Below are positions 1 through 8,360 of a stretch of 64,000 nt of DNA, piece after piece. How positions within the stretch are numbered: the stretch's first letter is position 1; the number at the start of each line of letters is the position of its first letter. The position numbers and the translations under genes were made by a program. This DNA is from Deltaproteobacteria bacterium UBA1386 (GTDB taxonomy: Bacteria; Desulfobacterota; Syntrophorhabdia; Syntrophorhabdales; Syntrophorhabdaceae), in NCBI GenBank assembly GCA_002305765.1, contig DBQU01000025.1, positions 62,001 to 126,000 of the forward strand, written 5' to 3'. The notes beneath the pieces were generated by a model. The model ran no database searches. It saw only the letters and a program-made list of their open reading frames with translations, and was not told the origin of the DNA.

Positions 1-122
1 AGGGCATTTACGGGATAGTTCTCACCGAGAACGAGAAGATGCTCCGGCTCTGCAAGAAAATGGGCTTTGTATCAAAGCGGCTGCCCGATGGGATCACGCG
101 GGTGGAGATGAAATTGAATTGA
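1..122 (+). CDS. C-terminal end of a GNAT N-acetyltransferase domain protein (5' truncated by window edge)
   Basis: An open frame enters from the left edge and stops with TGA at 120-122, leaving 39 residues. They contain a run resembling the last beta-strand/helix of GNAT folds (V-L-x-E-N-x-x-M-L-x-L-C-K-K-M-G-F), where the acyl-CoA pyrophosphate-binding region has just ended. The upstream part is not in the window, so it could be a stand-alone acetyltransferase or the GNAT tail of a Pat-like acyl-CoA synthetase, as in the 33987-31348 gene. It is followed within 4 bases by the convergent stop of the transglutaminase gene. The GNAT assignment is moderately secure; the substrate is unknown. Confidence 0.6.
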   Translation, partial: GIYGIVLTENEKMLRLCKKMGFVSKRLPDGITRVEMKLN

Positions 123-125
123 CCC

Positions 126-2108
126 TTACCGCCCCGGCGTCAGATCGGCCATCCTGTCCTCCTGTCCTGCAACATCGTCGATCTTGCCGGCAAGATGGTT
201 CAGTCTCTTGAGATCATCCGCCGTGAACCGCCTGTCCCCGTAATAGATCTCCTCGAAAGCCCGGGCAAATTCCATGGAGGCCGTCCTGAGGCCGTCATCG
301 CCGATGCGCCGGATGAATTCCTCGAGGCCCTCCGATGTCTGTTTTTCGTATCCCGCTGTCTTGAGCCGCTTGAGGAAACGGTCAAGCATCACCATCTCCC
401 TGCGCTTCGCCGAGGAGATGAGGAACCAGGCCAGGAGAATGAGGCCGATGGCTGCCGCAAAGAGCGCCGAATATTGCGCCGTCTTCTTCATGAGGGGAGA
501 AAAGGAGAAGGACGACGGCCTTCTAAGGCCCGACACGATGGTCCTCGTTATGGATATCTGCCTTTCAAGGTTGTAGGTGAGGATGATCCCGTACCAGTAG
601 TAGTTTATGGTGTCGAGGAACATCCGGAGCTTCGACAGGGCCCCCCTCCCCGAGAGGGACGAAAGCCCCGCCCCGGCTGGTGTCGGATCGAATCGGACCC
701 ACCCCTTTCCGGGTATGTGTGCCTCCACCCACACGTGGGCATTCTTCTGGGGCACAATATAGTAATTGCCCATTTCATTGTAGTATCCGCCCTGATACCC
801 TCCAACAAGGCGGGAAGGGATCTCGTTGACACGCAGGAGAACGGCCATTGCCGAAGCGAAGTACTCGCAGTTTCCCTTTGGGGAATCGAAGAGAAAGCTT
901 TCGAGAGGGTTCTTCGAGACGGGAAGGTCTTTGAGGGAATAGCCGTACCTGTCGGAGGCGAGGTGGCTCAGGATGCGATTCACGGTGGCGTTCCTGTCAC
1001 CCCGAACGGCAAGGCTCTTCGCGAGGGAGACGATGCGCGGCGAGAGGTCGGGGGGAAGCTGGAGGTGGGTCTTCAGGGAGATGTTCTCCTCGGGTATGAC
1101 GTTCGAGAGAGCCGACAGGGCGGTATAACGGATCCGCCTCTCTATGAAGCGCGGCATGGTGAATGTGTGGTCGTCGTTCTTCCTTACCCTTCTGAGCTCG
1201 ATGTGGACCGGTTTGTCGAGGGCAAAGAGGGAGGTATTGTCGTAAGGCTCGAGATAGATCGTCTGGCTTATCATGGCGCCGACGGGCCCCCGGGTCCCGG
1301 CCGGCGTGTAGACGCCACGCCTGGCGTTCCTCCAGGACGTCCCGTCGAAGTGGTCGAGGGTGATGCCCCTCCAGTAGAGGCTTGATTCATCCACTCTGTC
1401 CATGGTGGCCCTGAAAATGATCCTTTCATCCTCCTGGATATCGGACACCTGGCCGAGCCTGACGTTGTCCGTGAACCCTGCCCTTGCCTTGTCGGGTCTG
1501 TTGAGAAAAGAGAGGATGGGGTAACTGGTGCGGGGAAGGATGACGAACATCGCGGCGGAAAGGGGGATGGCGAGCAGCGGTATCCACAGGCATCGCGAGA
1601 TCATCGTCCGCACGGTGCTGTTCGTGAGCTCCAGTTCCGGGTCCTGTGAATAGAAGGTGAGGAAGATGAACGACAGGGACAGGAGGAGAAAAAAGACAAG
1701 CAGGTACGCCACGAAGGCCATCCCCAGGGTCATGAGGCCGAGCCCTGCGAGGACGAAGAGGGCGAGGGCGTATATCTGCATAAAATCACGGACCTCTCTG
1801 TGTTCCAGGTACTTTATTCCCATGAGAATGAAAAGGGCCTCCATGATCTGCCCTATCAGGTCCTGCACGTCGATGCGAATGAGAAAGTAGAGGATGACGG
1901 CCACCGAAACGACGGTGAGGATCCAGCGGGGAATGGAGACCTTTTTCAGGTCGAGGTAGACCGAGAGGCCCATGGCGCCGAAAAGCACGAGAGGATAGAC
2001 AAAGGGAATGTGGCCGGACACGGCAACTATGCAAAGCACCCCGATGATGTACGTGAAAACATCAACCACGGTGCGGACTTTCATTTGTGTGAAACGGATC
2101 GTGATCAT
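126..2108 (-). CDS. TgpA-like membrane transglutaminase (DUF3488 / transglutaminase-core protein)
   Basis: 660 aa. The N-terminal ~190 residues are a series of hydrophobic membrane segments (DUF3488-like), followed by a large extracytoplasmic region. The transglutaminase core carries the three catalytic elements in order: Cys in GNCEYFASAM, His in NAHVWVEA and Asp in RFDPTP. A single membrane helix near residues 555-575 precedes a cytoplasmic tail of the DUF4129 type. Proteins of this family are encoded with a MoxR ATPase and a DUF58 protein, exactly as here (MoxR then DUF58 then this gene, all minus strand). The family is linked to cell-envelope peptide cross-linking or cleavage; the substrate is not known. 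The ATG at 2108 has only a weak ribosome-binding site. Confidence 0.88.
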   Translation of the reverse strand: MITIRFTQMKVRTVVDVFTYIIGVLCIVAVSGHIPFVYPLVLFGAMGLSVYLDLKKVSIPRWILTVVSVAVILYFLIRIDVQDLIGQIMEALFILMGIKYLEHREVRDFMQIYALALFVLAGLGLMTLGMAFVAYLLVFFLLLSLSFIFLTFYSQDPELELTNSTVRTMISRCLWIPLLAIPLSAAMFVILPRTSYPILSFLNRPDKARAGFTDNVRLGQVSDIQEDERIIFRATMDRVDESSLYWRGITLDHFDGTSWRNARRGVYTPAGTRGPVGAMISQTIYLEPYDNTSLFALDKPVHIELRRVRKNDDHTFTMPRFIERRIRYTALSALSNVIPEENISLKTHLQLPPDLSPRIVSLAKSLAVRGDRNATVNRILSHLASDRYGYSLKDLPVSKNPLESFLFDSPKGNCEYFASAMAVLLRVNEIPSRLVGGYQGGYYNEMGNYYIVPQKNAHVWVEAHIPGKGWVRFDPTPAGAGLSSLSGRGALSKLRMFLDTINYYWYGIILTYNLERQISITRTIVSGLRRPSSFSFSPLMKKTAQYSALFAAAIGLILLAWFLISSAKRREMVMLDRFLKRLKTAGYEKQTSEGLEEFIRRIGDDGLRTASMEFARAFEEIYYGDRRFTADDLKRLNHLAGKIDDVAGQEDRMADLTPGR

Positions 2109-2140
2109 ATATCTTCAGCGAACCTCAGTCTGCCCCCCTC

Positions 2141-2166
2141 ACCTATAACTCATCACCCATCACCCA
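2141..2166. repeat. Short iterated CATCACC-type repeat overlapping the DUF58 stop codon
   Basis: Iterations of the words CTATAAC, TCATCACC and CATCACCC lie in the gap between the DUF58 gene and the transglutaminase gene. They run over the DUF58 stop codon (2160-2162), so the last residues of that protein are repeat-encoded. The same words occur at 42777-42808. Confidence 0.6.
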
Positions 2167-3065
2167 TGCTTCTCATACACCGCCAGTTCCCGCAGCATGT
2201 TTAGCTTGTGGACCCCCGTCACGTCCGGGGGGTAGAGGCGACCGTCTATCCTGAGCCCAACGGGCACGCTGTTCCTGAGGAGCTGGACGATGGTGTAGGC
2301 GACGCAGGAGATGCGTTCCTCGATGTCCCTGATGAGGACCCTGTCGAATTCGATGATGACGGGCTGATAGGACAGCGACGAATGCTCCTTCGTCTTGAGC
2401 TTGCCTGTCTTGGCCGTCGCCTTCCAGTGGATGTACTTGATGGGGTCTCCCCGGACATATTCCCTGATGGACACGATATCGGAATCGTAGCCTATCGTGT
2501 CGGACGTCTTTTCCCCTCTCGATCTGCGCTCCTTGCGGTACAGGCTTGCCAGATCGCAGGCCTTCAGTCTCGGAAGGACCGTTATCGTATAGGTCCGGTG
2601 CAGTCTCTTGAACCGGGTGAAGAAATTGAAAGGGAACACGGAGTGCACGCCGGGGTTCTCTATGGTGTGAAGGCCCCGTTCATGAAAGGTCACACTGGTG
2701 TAGACCGAAGAGGTCCCTTTGCTCGGCGTGAAGGGGAGAAGGGCCGAGATCCGGCCGGCGCTCAAGCCTATGAGAAAGGCAGGGAGGAACCTGCGGCGGT
2801 TCTGCATCGTTATCTTCACGGGGACCCGGCTTCCCGCGTACACCTCCTGGGGGAACTCTATCGCGAGATCCAGCTTCGAGAGGTTCGTCTTCCCGAAGAC
2901 CCCCGATATGCTCATGAAGCTCAAGAGGGCGGAGACAACGAGAAAGATGAGATTATTGTTGGTATTCGCCGCCGCGATGCCGAGAAAGATGGTGAGCGCT
3001 ATGTAGATGAAGCCTGCCTTGGATATCTTTATTACAGGGGTGTGGGAACGGCGTCTACGATCGAT
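2160..3065 (-). CDS. DUF58 domain protein, apparently starting at a non-canonical codon
   Basis: The conserved part is a DUF58/vWA-like protein with the characteristic run R-G-D-P-x-K-x-I-H-W-K-A-T-A-K near the middle. The first ATG/GTG/TTG in frame (TTG at 2924) would cut off the two N-terminal membrane segments expected of this family. Read upstream, the same frame encodes a basic stretch (D-R-R-R-R-S-H-T) and then two hydrophobic helices separated by N-T-N-N-N, matching the family N-terminus, before a stop near 3100. No ATG, GTG or TTG exists in that extension. A good Shine-Dalgarno (AAAGGGAG, 3081-3074) lies 8 bases before an ATC codon at 3065, so an ATC start is proposed (301 aa). The alternative is a sequence error. 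It overlaps the 3' end of the MoxR gene by 34 bases. Confidence 0.75.
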   Translation of the reverse strand: MDRRRRSHTPVIKISKAGFIYIALTIFLGIAAANTNNNLIFLVVSALLSFMSISGVFGKTNLSKLDLAIEFPQEVYAGSRVPVKITMQNRRRFLPAFLIGLSAGRISALLPFTPSKGTSSVYTSVTFHERGLHTIENPGVHSVFPFNFFTRFKRLHRTYTITVLPRLKACDLASLYRKERRSRGEKTSDTIGYDSDIVSIREYVRGDPIKYIHWKATAKTGKLKTKEHSSLSYQPVIIEFDRVLIRDIEERISCVAYTIVQLLRNSVPVGLRIDGRLYPPDVTGVHKLNMLRELAVYEKHG

Positions 3066-3994
3066 CTTACAATCTCCCTTTTGTTGAGGTTCTCATACTC
3101 TTCCTTGAAGATGACGCGGTGAGGGATGGTGTACTCGACGAGGTCGCGGATATCCTCGGGTATGACGAAGTGCCTGTCGTGGAAGAAGGCGTTGGCCCGC
3201 GCGGTATTGACGATCGTCAGCGCACCCCGCGTGGACAGACCTGCCGTGAGGTACTCGCTCGTTCTCGTCTCATGGATGATGGACAGGGTGTACTCGAGGA
3301 TCTTGTCGGAAACATGAATGTTGCGAGAGATCTCCTCCTGGATGCGGGAGACCTCGTCCTGGTTTACGACGGGTTCGATATCGTATATGTCCTCTCTCTT
3401 GCTGCCGATCTTGAGGATCTCCTTTTCGGCCTGCCGCGACGGATAGCCGATGCTGATCTTCATCATGAAACGGTCAAGCTGCGATTCGGGGAGGGGGAAG
3501 GTGCCAAACTGCTCCGTCGGGTTCTGCGTGGCTATGACACAGAAAAGCCGGGGAAGCTTGTAGGTCTTGCCCTCGATGGTTACCTGTTTTTCCTCCATGG
3601 CCTCGAGGAGCGCGCTCTGCGTCTTTGGGGTGGCACGGTTGATCTCGTCACAGAGGACAATATTGTTGAAGATGGGACCGGGATGGAACTCGAACTCTCC
3701 CGACGTCTTGTTGTATATGGACAGCCCGGTGATGTCCGTGGGAAGGAGGTCGCTCGTGCACTGGATGCGGCCGAACGTTAGTCCGAGGGACTTCGCGATC
3801 CCGATGGCGAGAGTGGTCTTCCCCAGGCCCGGAAGGTCCTCAATGAGTACGTGTCCCCGTGAGAAGAAGGAGACAAGGGACAGGGCGAGAGGTTTCTCCT
3901 TGCCTTGCAGATACGTCGAAAGCGAGTCGGTGATGTGCCGGATCTTGTTGACGTCGAGCCCGATGGCGAGATCTTTGCTGTCCATGCACGTCAT
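3032..3994 (-). CDS. MoxR-family AAA+ ATPase
   Basis: 320 aa from the ATG at 3994 (a second ATG lies at 3985). It has a Walker A (LPGLGKTTLA), a Walker B followed by the MoxR signature (V-L-C-D-E-I-N-R-A-T-P-K-T-Q), sensor 1 (VIATQNPTEQFGTF-P-L-P-E-S-Q-L-D-R-F) and an AAA lid domain. It is the first gene of the MoxR / DUF58 / transglutaminase operon; such ATPases act as chaperones for vWA or DUF58 partners. A longer open frame extends to 4144 but encodes a composition unlike the family, and the MoxR homology begins only at the internal ATG. Confidence 0.93.
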   Translation of the reverse strand: MTCMDSKDLAIGLDVNKIRHITDSLSTYLQGKEKPLALSLVSFFSRGHVLIEDLPGLGKTTLAIGIAKSLGLTFGRIQCTSDLLPTDITGLSIYNKTSGEFEFHPGPIFNNIVLCDEINRATPKTQSALLEAMEEKQVTIEGKTYKLPRLFCVIATQNPTEQFGTFPLPESQLDRFMMKISIGYPSRQAEKEILKIGSKREDIYDIEPVVNQDEVSRIQEEISRNIHVSDKILEYTLSIIHETRTSEYLTAGLSTRGALTIVNTARANAFFHDRHFVIPEDIRDLVEYTIPHRVIFKEEYENLNKREIVRSIVDAVPTPL

Positions 3995-4039
3995 TGTAAC
4001 ACAAAACAAGGGGAAAGGGGAAAAGGAGGGGCGGGGAAG

Positions 4040-4076
4040 ATAGGACCTATAGGTCCTATATCCTATTCGTCCTATT
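4040..4076. repeat. Perfect 20-bp palindrome followed by TCCTAT repeats
   Basis: 4040-4059 is a perfect palindrome (arms ATAGGACCTA and TAGGTCCTAT), followed by two more TCCTAT words. It lies between the divergent MoxR and DUF2156 genes. No T-tract follows, so a terminator is unlikely. It could be an operator or a member of the short-word repeat class found elsewhere in the window. Confidence 0.6.
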
Positions 4077-4167
4077 TCTTCGTGAAGGTTCCTTCTTCTG
4101 CCCCCTTTTTCCCCTGCCTCTGCCCACCTCTCTTGACAAACCACCGTAATTCCGCTTGAATAGAGGC

Positions 4168-5082
4168 ATGTCTTCCGTTCCTGAGTTCCCCTTTTTCAAG
4201 CCCGTCGAACTCCCGGACAAGCCGGTCATTGACGGCATTCTCCGCGGGTACCGGCCCTTGACGTCGGAACTTACCTTTACGAACCTCTTTATATGGAGGA
4301 AGCACTTCGACTTCCGCTGGTCGGTCCACAGGGATTGGCTCTTCATCGCCGGCAGGGAGGATGTATGCCCGAGGTTTGCCGTGGGACCCATCGGCCCGCC
4401 GGGCCGGGCAGAGGCCGCAAGACTTCTCCTTGAATGGTTGAGGGAGGATGCCGGGGATTCCGAGCCCTGTATAGAGCGCGCCGATGAGAGCCTTGCCCTT
4501 GAGGTATCGGGCGAGCCCGGGTTTCTGGTGGAAGAGACGCGGGACCACTTCGACTATGTCTACCTGACGCGGGACCTCATAGATCTGGCGGGCGGTGCGT
4601 ACCGGGCCAAGCGGAACCACATCAACCAGTTCCACCGCGCTGTCTCCTCATACCTGTATGAAGAGCTTGAAGAGCGACACATTGAGGAGTGCCTCGCGCT
4701 CCAGGAAAGGTGGTGTCTCCTCAGGAGGTGCGAAGAGGACCTCAATCTCCAGGGCGAATGGGAGGCGACGAAAGAGATCCTTATGCACCACCGTTCCCTG
4801 GGTGTGTCGGGGGCCGTCATCGTCATCGACTCCGGGGTCAAGGGCTTTACACTCGGTGAGTCCCTGGGAGGTGACATGGCGGTGATCCATATAGAAAAGG
4901 CCGATCCTGAGATACCCGGCCTCTATCAGTTCATCAATCAGCAGTTCTGCGCGAGGCGCTGGAGCGGCGTGAAGTTCGTCAACCGGGAACAGGACCTCGG
5001 GATACGGGGGCTCCGGGACGCGAAGCTTTCCTACGGTCCCGACCATTTCGTCAAGAAGTACAGGATAATGTTGAAAGGATGA
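4168..5082 (+). CDS. DUF2156 domain protein (phosphatidylglycerol lysyltransferase C-terminal-like)
   Basis: 304 aa, or 308 if a TTG 12 bases upstream is used. It resembles the DUF2156 family: an N-terminal GNAT-like half with the F-T-N-L-F-I-W-R motif near residue 40, and a C-terminal half containing the A-K-R-N-H-I-N-Q-F segment, G-F-T-L-G-E-S and the closing K-F-V-N-R-E-Q-D-L-G-I-x-G-L-R run typical of acyl- or aminoacyl-transferase (FemX/MprF C-terminal) folds. No membrane segment is seen, so it lacks the flippase half of MprF. The substrate is unknown. The next gene begins 10 bases after its stop, suggesting co-transcription. Confidence 0.8.
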   Translation: MSSVPEFPFFKPVELPDKPVIDGILRGYRPLTSELTFTNLFIWRKHFDFRWSVHRDWLFIAGREDVCPRFAVGPIGPPGRAEAARLLLEWLREDAGDSEPCIERADESLALEVSGEPGFLVEETRDHFDYVYLTRDLIDLAGGAYRAKRNHINQFHRAVSSYLYEELEERHIEECLALQERWCLLRRCEEDLNLQGEWEATKEILMHHRSLGVSGAVIVIDSGVKGFTLGESLGGDMAVIHIEKADPEIPGLYQFINQQFCARRWSGVKFVNREQDLGIRGLRDAKLSYGPDHFVKKYRIMLKG

Positions 5083-5092
5083 CGGGTGGAGA

Positions 5093-5875
5093 ATGAAGAA
5101 CGGAAGATCAGAGGAAAAGGGCGGGGCCCTTTTTTCCGCCGAGGAGATGGAGCGGTATTCCCGGCAGATGATGATCCCCTCGATCGGACAGGAGGGTCAG
5201 GAACGTCTCAGGAAGGCGAAGGTCTGCATCGCCGGTGCCGGAGGGTTGGGGTCGGTCTCGGCATACTACCTCGCCGCCGCCGGGGTGGGGCGGATCCGGA
5301 TCGTCGATCGTGACAGGGTCGAGATGTCGAACCTGAACAGGCAGATCCTCCACTCCACGGGCGACCTTGGTGAGCCGAAGGTCCTCTCCGCGCTCGACAA
5401 ACTGGAGAGGCTGAACCCCCACTGCCGGGTGGAAGCCATCCGGGCGGACATCGATGAGGGCAATGTTTTCGAGTTGATCGGGGGTTGTCAGGTCGTTGTC
5501 GACGCCCTTGACAATATCAAAACGCGAAGGGCCCTCAATCTCGCATCCGTGAGAAGCCGGATACCCCTCATATACGGGGGCGTCGAAGCTTTTTCAGGGA
5601 TGGCATCCACCTTCATCTCCGGAGAAACTCCTTGTTTTCAATGTCTTTTTTCCCACATTTCGGACGAGGAGAAGACGAGAGGCGTGGTGGGGCCCCTTCC
5701 GGCTATCATAGGGTCCATACAGGCCCTGGAGGTCATGAGGATCCTCCTGGGAGAGCGCCCGTCCCTTGCCGGCACGTTGCTGTACTTCTCGGGAACGAAC
5801 ATGACCTTTCAGAACATCACTGTTGAGAGGAATCCCTTGTGTCCCGTCTGCGGAGATCCTGTGCGGCAGGAATAG
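5093..5875 (+). CDS. HesA/MoeB/ThiF-family adenylyltransferase (E1-like)
   Basis: 260 aa. It starts with the family lead-in (E-R-Y-S-R-Q-M-M-I-P) and has the nucleotide-binding loop GAGGLGS, the ND-type acidic segment V-D-R-D-x-V-E-x-S-N-L-N-R-Q-I with the catalytic arginine, and two zinc cysteine pairs (C-F-Q-C near residue 180 and C-P-V-C close to the C-terminus). These enzymes adenylate the C-terminal glycine of ThiS/MoaD-like sulfur carriers for molybdopterin or thiamine synthesis. No rhodanese domain and no carrier-protein gene is nearby, so MoeB cannot be separated from ThiF. It is translated 10 bases after the DUF2156 gene and convergent with the ThDP enzyme. Confidence 0.9.
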   Translation: MKNGRSEEKGGALFSAEEMERYSRQMMIPSIGQEGQERLRKAKVCIAGAGGLGSVSAYYLAAAGVGRIRIVDRDRVEMSNLNRQILHSTGDLGEPKVLSALDKLERLNPHCRVEAIRADIDEGNVFELIGGCQVVVDALDNIKTRRALNLASVRSRIPLIYGGVEAFSGMASTFISGETPCFQCLFSHISDEEKTRGVVGPLPAIIGSIQALEVMRILLGERPSLAGTLLYFSGTNMTFQNITVERNPLCPVCGDPVRQE

Positions 5876-5921
5876 AACGGGAAAGACTGCGCCCTCGATG
5901 CCTTCGCGAAACGGCGGGTAG

Positions 5922-7517
5922 CTATCCGTTCCAGGGCGGGAAGGGAACGCTTCCGGTGAACTCGATGAGAAAAGGCTCATCCCAGCGCACATCCCGAAGA
6001 AAGATGCCCTTGAGGCCGCCGAGGGTGCCTGTCCTCTTCGCCCTTATGCCGAAGGACCGGGCGAGTTTCACGAAATCGGGGTTGACGAGCCCCATGGATC
6101 CATCGATATCATGACGGTTTCTCATGGCGTTCTCGAGGATGGAGAAGCTGTTGTTGTTGTGAACGAGAATGGTGACGGGTATGCCGTACTTGACGACCGT
6201 TGCCAGTTCGGCCATTTGCGGGAGGCCTCCGCCGTCGCCGCACACGGCGAGACAGGGAAGGTCGGGCCTCGCGGTCTTCGCGCCAAGGGCAGCCGCGAGG
6301 GAGTAGAAAATGGGCGATATGCCGCGGGGCATCAGGAAGCTCCGCTGAGCGTATACCGGCAGATAATACTCGGCCCAGTAGGACGGCATGTTGAGATCGC
6401 AGACGATGACGGTGTCCCCGGGGACGGTGTTGCGCACAAGGTCGACAAGGACATAGCCCGGTTCTTTCCTCATGCCCTTCCTCTCCAGGTCCAGTTGTCT
6501 CTTTAACACTGCGATATCCCAGTCGAACTCTCTTTTCTGAACGATTCGGGCGATCCCTTCGAGGGCCTCTTCGACATTTCCCGCGCAATGAAGTGCGGTG
6601 CGGTAGTTCTTTCCCATCCACCGGTCATCGACATCGATATGCACGAGGTTTTCGATCCTGACACCCCGGCGCTTTGCATCGACGTCACGCAGCCGTGTGC
6701 CTGCTGCGATGACAACATCCGCCGAGGCAAGGATGTCCCGGACGACACCCCTTGCCATGACGTTCCCGAAGGAGAACCCGTTGCGGTCGCTCGTTACGCC
6801 CTTTCCCCCCGTTGTGGTCAGGAAGGGCAGGCCGCGCCCGCAGATCCTGTCCACGAGGGTCCCTATGCGGGGTTCCATGAGTGCCTTTCCTCCCAGGAGA
6901 ACGGGCCTGCGCTTGTCTCCCAGGATATGCTTGAGGTCCGCGAGAAAAGGCTGCACCCTGTCGGAAGCTGATGGCCCTGCCGGGGTGCGCTGCACCACCC
7001 GGGGCTGTTCGGAGATCTCCCTCTCCAGGAAACTGAAGGGGATCGAAACAAGGACCGGTCCCTTTCGTGGCGTGTTGCAGATCTTCAGGGCATCATGAAG
7101 GTGAGACGACAGGATCGACGGTTCGTCGGCCCTGAAAGAGGCCTTAATGAAGTGTCTGAATATGTCCTCCGGGGATTGAAGTTCGTGGAGGATGCCTTTG
7201 CCCATGTCTTTTCTGTCAGTATCGATGTGGACGATGAGAAGGGGCACGTCGTCCGAGTAGGCTTCCATGCAACCCGACACGATATTGCCGAGACCGGGCC
7301 CGGGTGTGACGACGATGACCGCCGGTTTGCCCGAGGCCCTCGCGTATCCGTCGGCCATGAAGGCAAGATTGGCCTCATGGCGAGGGGTTATTGTTTTGAT
7401 GCTTTGTTGAGAAAAAAGCTCAGCGTTCAGGCTAAGTGTATGCAAACCGGGTAATTGGAAGACATGGGAAACGTCCGCTTCGTGAAAAAACGTTCTAATT
7501 AGTTGTTTTCCTTGCAT
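5922..7517 (-). CDS. Thiamine-diphosphate-dependent enzyme (acetolactate synthase / benzoylformate decarboxylase-like)
   Basis: About 531 aa from the ATG at 7517; another in-frame ATG lies at 7535. Three domains in family order: N-terminal Pyr domain with the catalytic glutamate in P-R-H-E-A-N-L-A-F-M-A-D-G-Y-A-R, a central Rossmann-like domain near residues 190-320, and a C-terminal PP domain with the ThDP motif G-D-G-G-G...N-N-N. It is not obviously an acetolactate synthase large subunit: no small-subunit gene is nearby. It is transcribed divergently from the XRE-cupin regulator, with similar imperfect palindromes in the shared 100-bp gap, so it may belong to that regulon. The reaction is not predictable beyond decarboxylation or carboligation of a 2-oxo acid. 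Confidence 0.82.
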   Translation of the reverse strand: MQGKQLIRTFFHEADVSHVFQLPGLHTLSLNAELFSQQSIKTITPRHEANLAFMADGYARASGKPAVIVVTPGPGLGNIVSGCMEAYSDDVPLLIVHIDTDRKDMGKGILHELQSPEDIFRHFIKASFRADEPSILSSHLHDALKICNTPRKGPVLVSIPFSFLEREISEQPRVVQRTPAGPSASDRVQPFLADLKHILGDKRRPVLLGGKALMEPRIGTLVDRICGRGLPFLTTTGGKGVTSDRNGFSFGNVMARGVVRDILASADVVIAAGTRLRDVDAKRRGVRIENLVHIDVDDRWMGKNYRTALHCAGNVEEALEGIARIVQKREFDWDIAVLKRQLDLERKGMRKEPGYVLVDLVRNTVPGDTVIVCDLNMPSYWAEYYLPVYAQRSFLMPRGISPIFYSLAAALGAKTARPDLPCLAVCGDGGGLPQMAELATVVKYGIPVTILVHNNNSFSILENAMRNRHDIDGSMGLVNPDFVKLARSFGIRAKRTGTLGGLKGIFLRDVRWDEPFLIEFTGSVPFPPWNG

Positions 7518-7535
7518 AATATGTCCAGATGGCAT

Positions 7536-7554
7536 AGTTTAGCATACTGAACCT
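7536..7554. promoter_or_regulatory. Possible operator in front of the ThDP enzyme gene
   Basis: An imperfect inverted repeat of the form AGTTTAG...CTGAACC just upstream of the ThDP gene. It resembles the better palindrome at 7598-7615 (AGTTTA-N6-TAAACT) in front of the divergent regulator, consistent with one regulator binding both promoters. Confidence 0.35.
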
Positions 7555-7575
7555 GAAAGTTAAATAAAAATTACC

Positions 7576-7615
7576 TTGACAAAAAAAACGCGAATCTAGT
7601 TTAATACTGTAAACT
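7576..7615 (+). promoter_or_regulatory. Promoter with overlapping palindromic operator for the XRE-cupin regulator
   Basis: A consensus -35 TTGACA (7576-7581) and a -10-like TTTAAT (7600-7605) 18 bases away. A perfect inverted repeat AGTTTA-N6-TAAACT (7598-7615) covers the -10 region, which would suit autorepression by the downstream regulator. Confidence 0.6.
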
Positions 7616-7635
7616 TTTTGTGCGTATATACTGTT

Positions 7636-8190
7636 ATGGCAAGATCGGGAGAAATGAGCATAGGGGAAAGGATCAAGGTGTTGAGGCAGGCGAAGAACCT
7701 TACCCAGGAGGAGTTGGCGACGAGGGCGGGATTGACGAAGGGTTTTATCTCGCAAGTCGAGCGAAACCTCACGTCCCTATCCGTTGAGAGTCTTATCGGC
7801 ATACTCGACGCTCTCGACGAAAAGCCTTCCAACTTCTTCAACGGGGCCTTTGAGGAGAAGATCGTTTTCAAGCTCGAGGACAGGGTCGATCTGGAGATGG
7901 AAGGCGTGAAGGGGTTTCAGATACTCATACCGGCGGCGCAGAACCGTCTTCTGGACCCGGCGCTCCTCGAACTCAGGTCGGGTGAAAGGACCCCGGAAGG
8001 GGAACCCCACGAGGGCGAGGAGTTCGGTTTTGTCCTTTCCGGGAGCGTCGAACTGGTGCTGGGCGGGAAAGCCCAGAAAGTGAAGAAAGGCGAGTGCTTC
8101 TACTATAAGGCAACGAGGAAGCATTACATCATAAACAAGCTCAAGGCGACGGCAGTCCTGTTGTGGGTATCTTCCCCCCCGAATTTCTGA
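7636..8190 (+). CDS. XRE-family regulator with C-terminal cupin domain (PuuR-like architecture)
   Basis: 184 aa from the ATG at 7636; an internal ATG at 7654 is close behind a GGGAG. Residues ~10-65 form a helix-turn-helix of the XRE type (R-x-L-R-Q-A-K-N-L-T-Q-E-E-L-A ... K-G-F-I-S-Q-V-E-R). Residues ~110-180 form a cupin (G-E-x-x-x-x-E-P-H-E-G-E-E-F-G-F-V-L-S-G, then K-K-G-E-C-F-Y-Y). This architecture is that of PuuR, the putrescine-responsive repressor. The genes immediately downstream on the same strand make agmatine, putrescine and spermidine, which supports polyamine sensing; this is inference from context. It carries its own promoter with a palindrome over the -10. Confidence 0.9.
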   Translation: MARSGEMSIGERIKVLRQAKNLTQEELATRAGLTKGFISQVERNLTSLSVESLIGILDALDEKPSNFFNGAFEEKIVFKLEDRVDLEMEGVKGFQILIPAAQNRLLDPALLELRSGERTPEGEPHEGEEFGFVLSGSVELVLGGKAQKVKKGECFYYKATRKHYIINKLKATAVLLWVSSPPNF

Positions 8191-8360
8191 ATGTCCCGTG
8201 CAAGAGAACGGGAGATGCGAGGGAGGGGAAGAAAATGGCGAGCAAGCAAAGACCGGGGCGGGGTTTACTCTCGCCTGTTGCGTTGTGGAGCGGCTGAACT
8301 CTGCCGGCAAATGAGATGCCTTGGAACTGCGAGGCCTAATCCATTTGGGAGGTGGTTACA

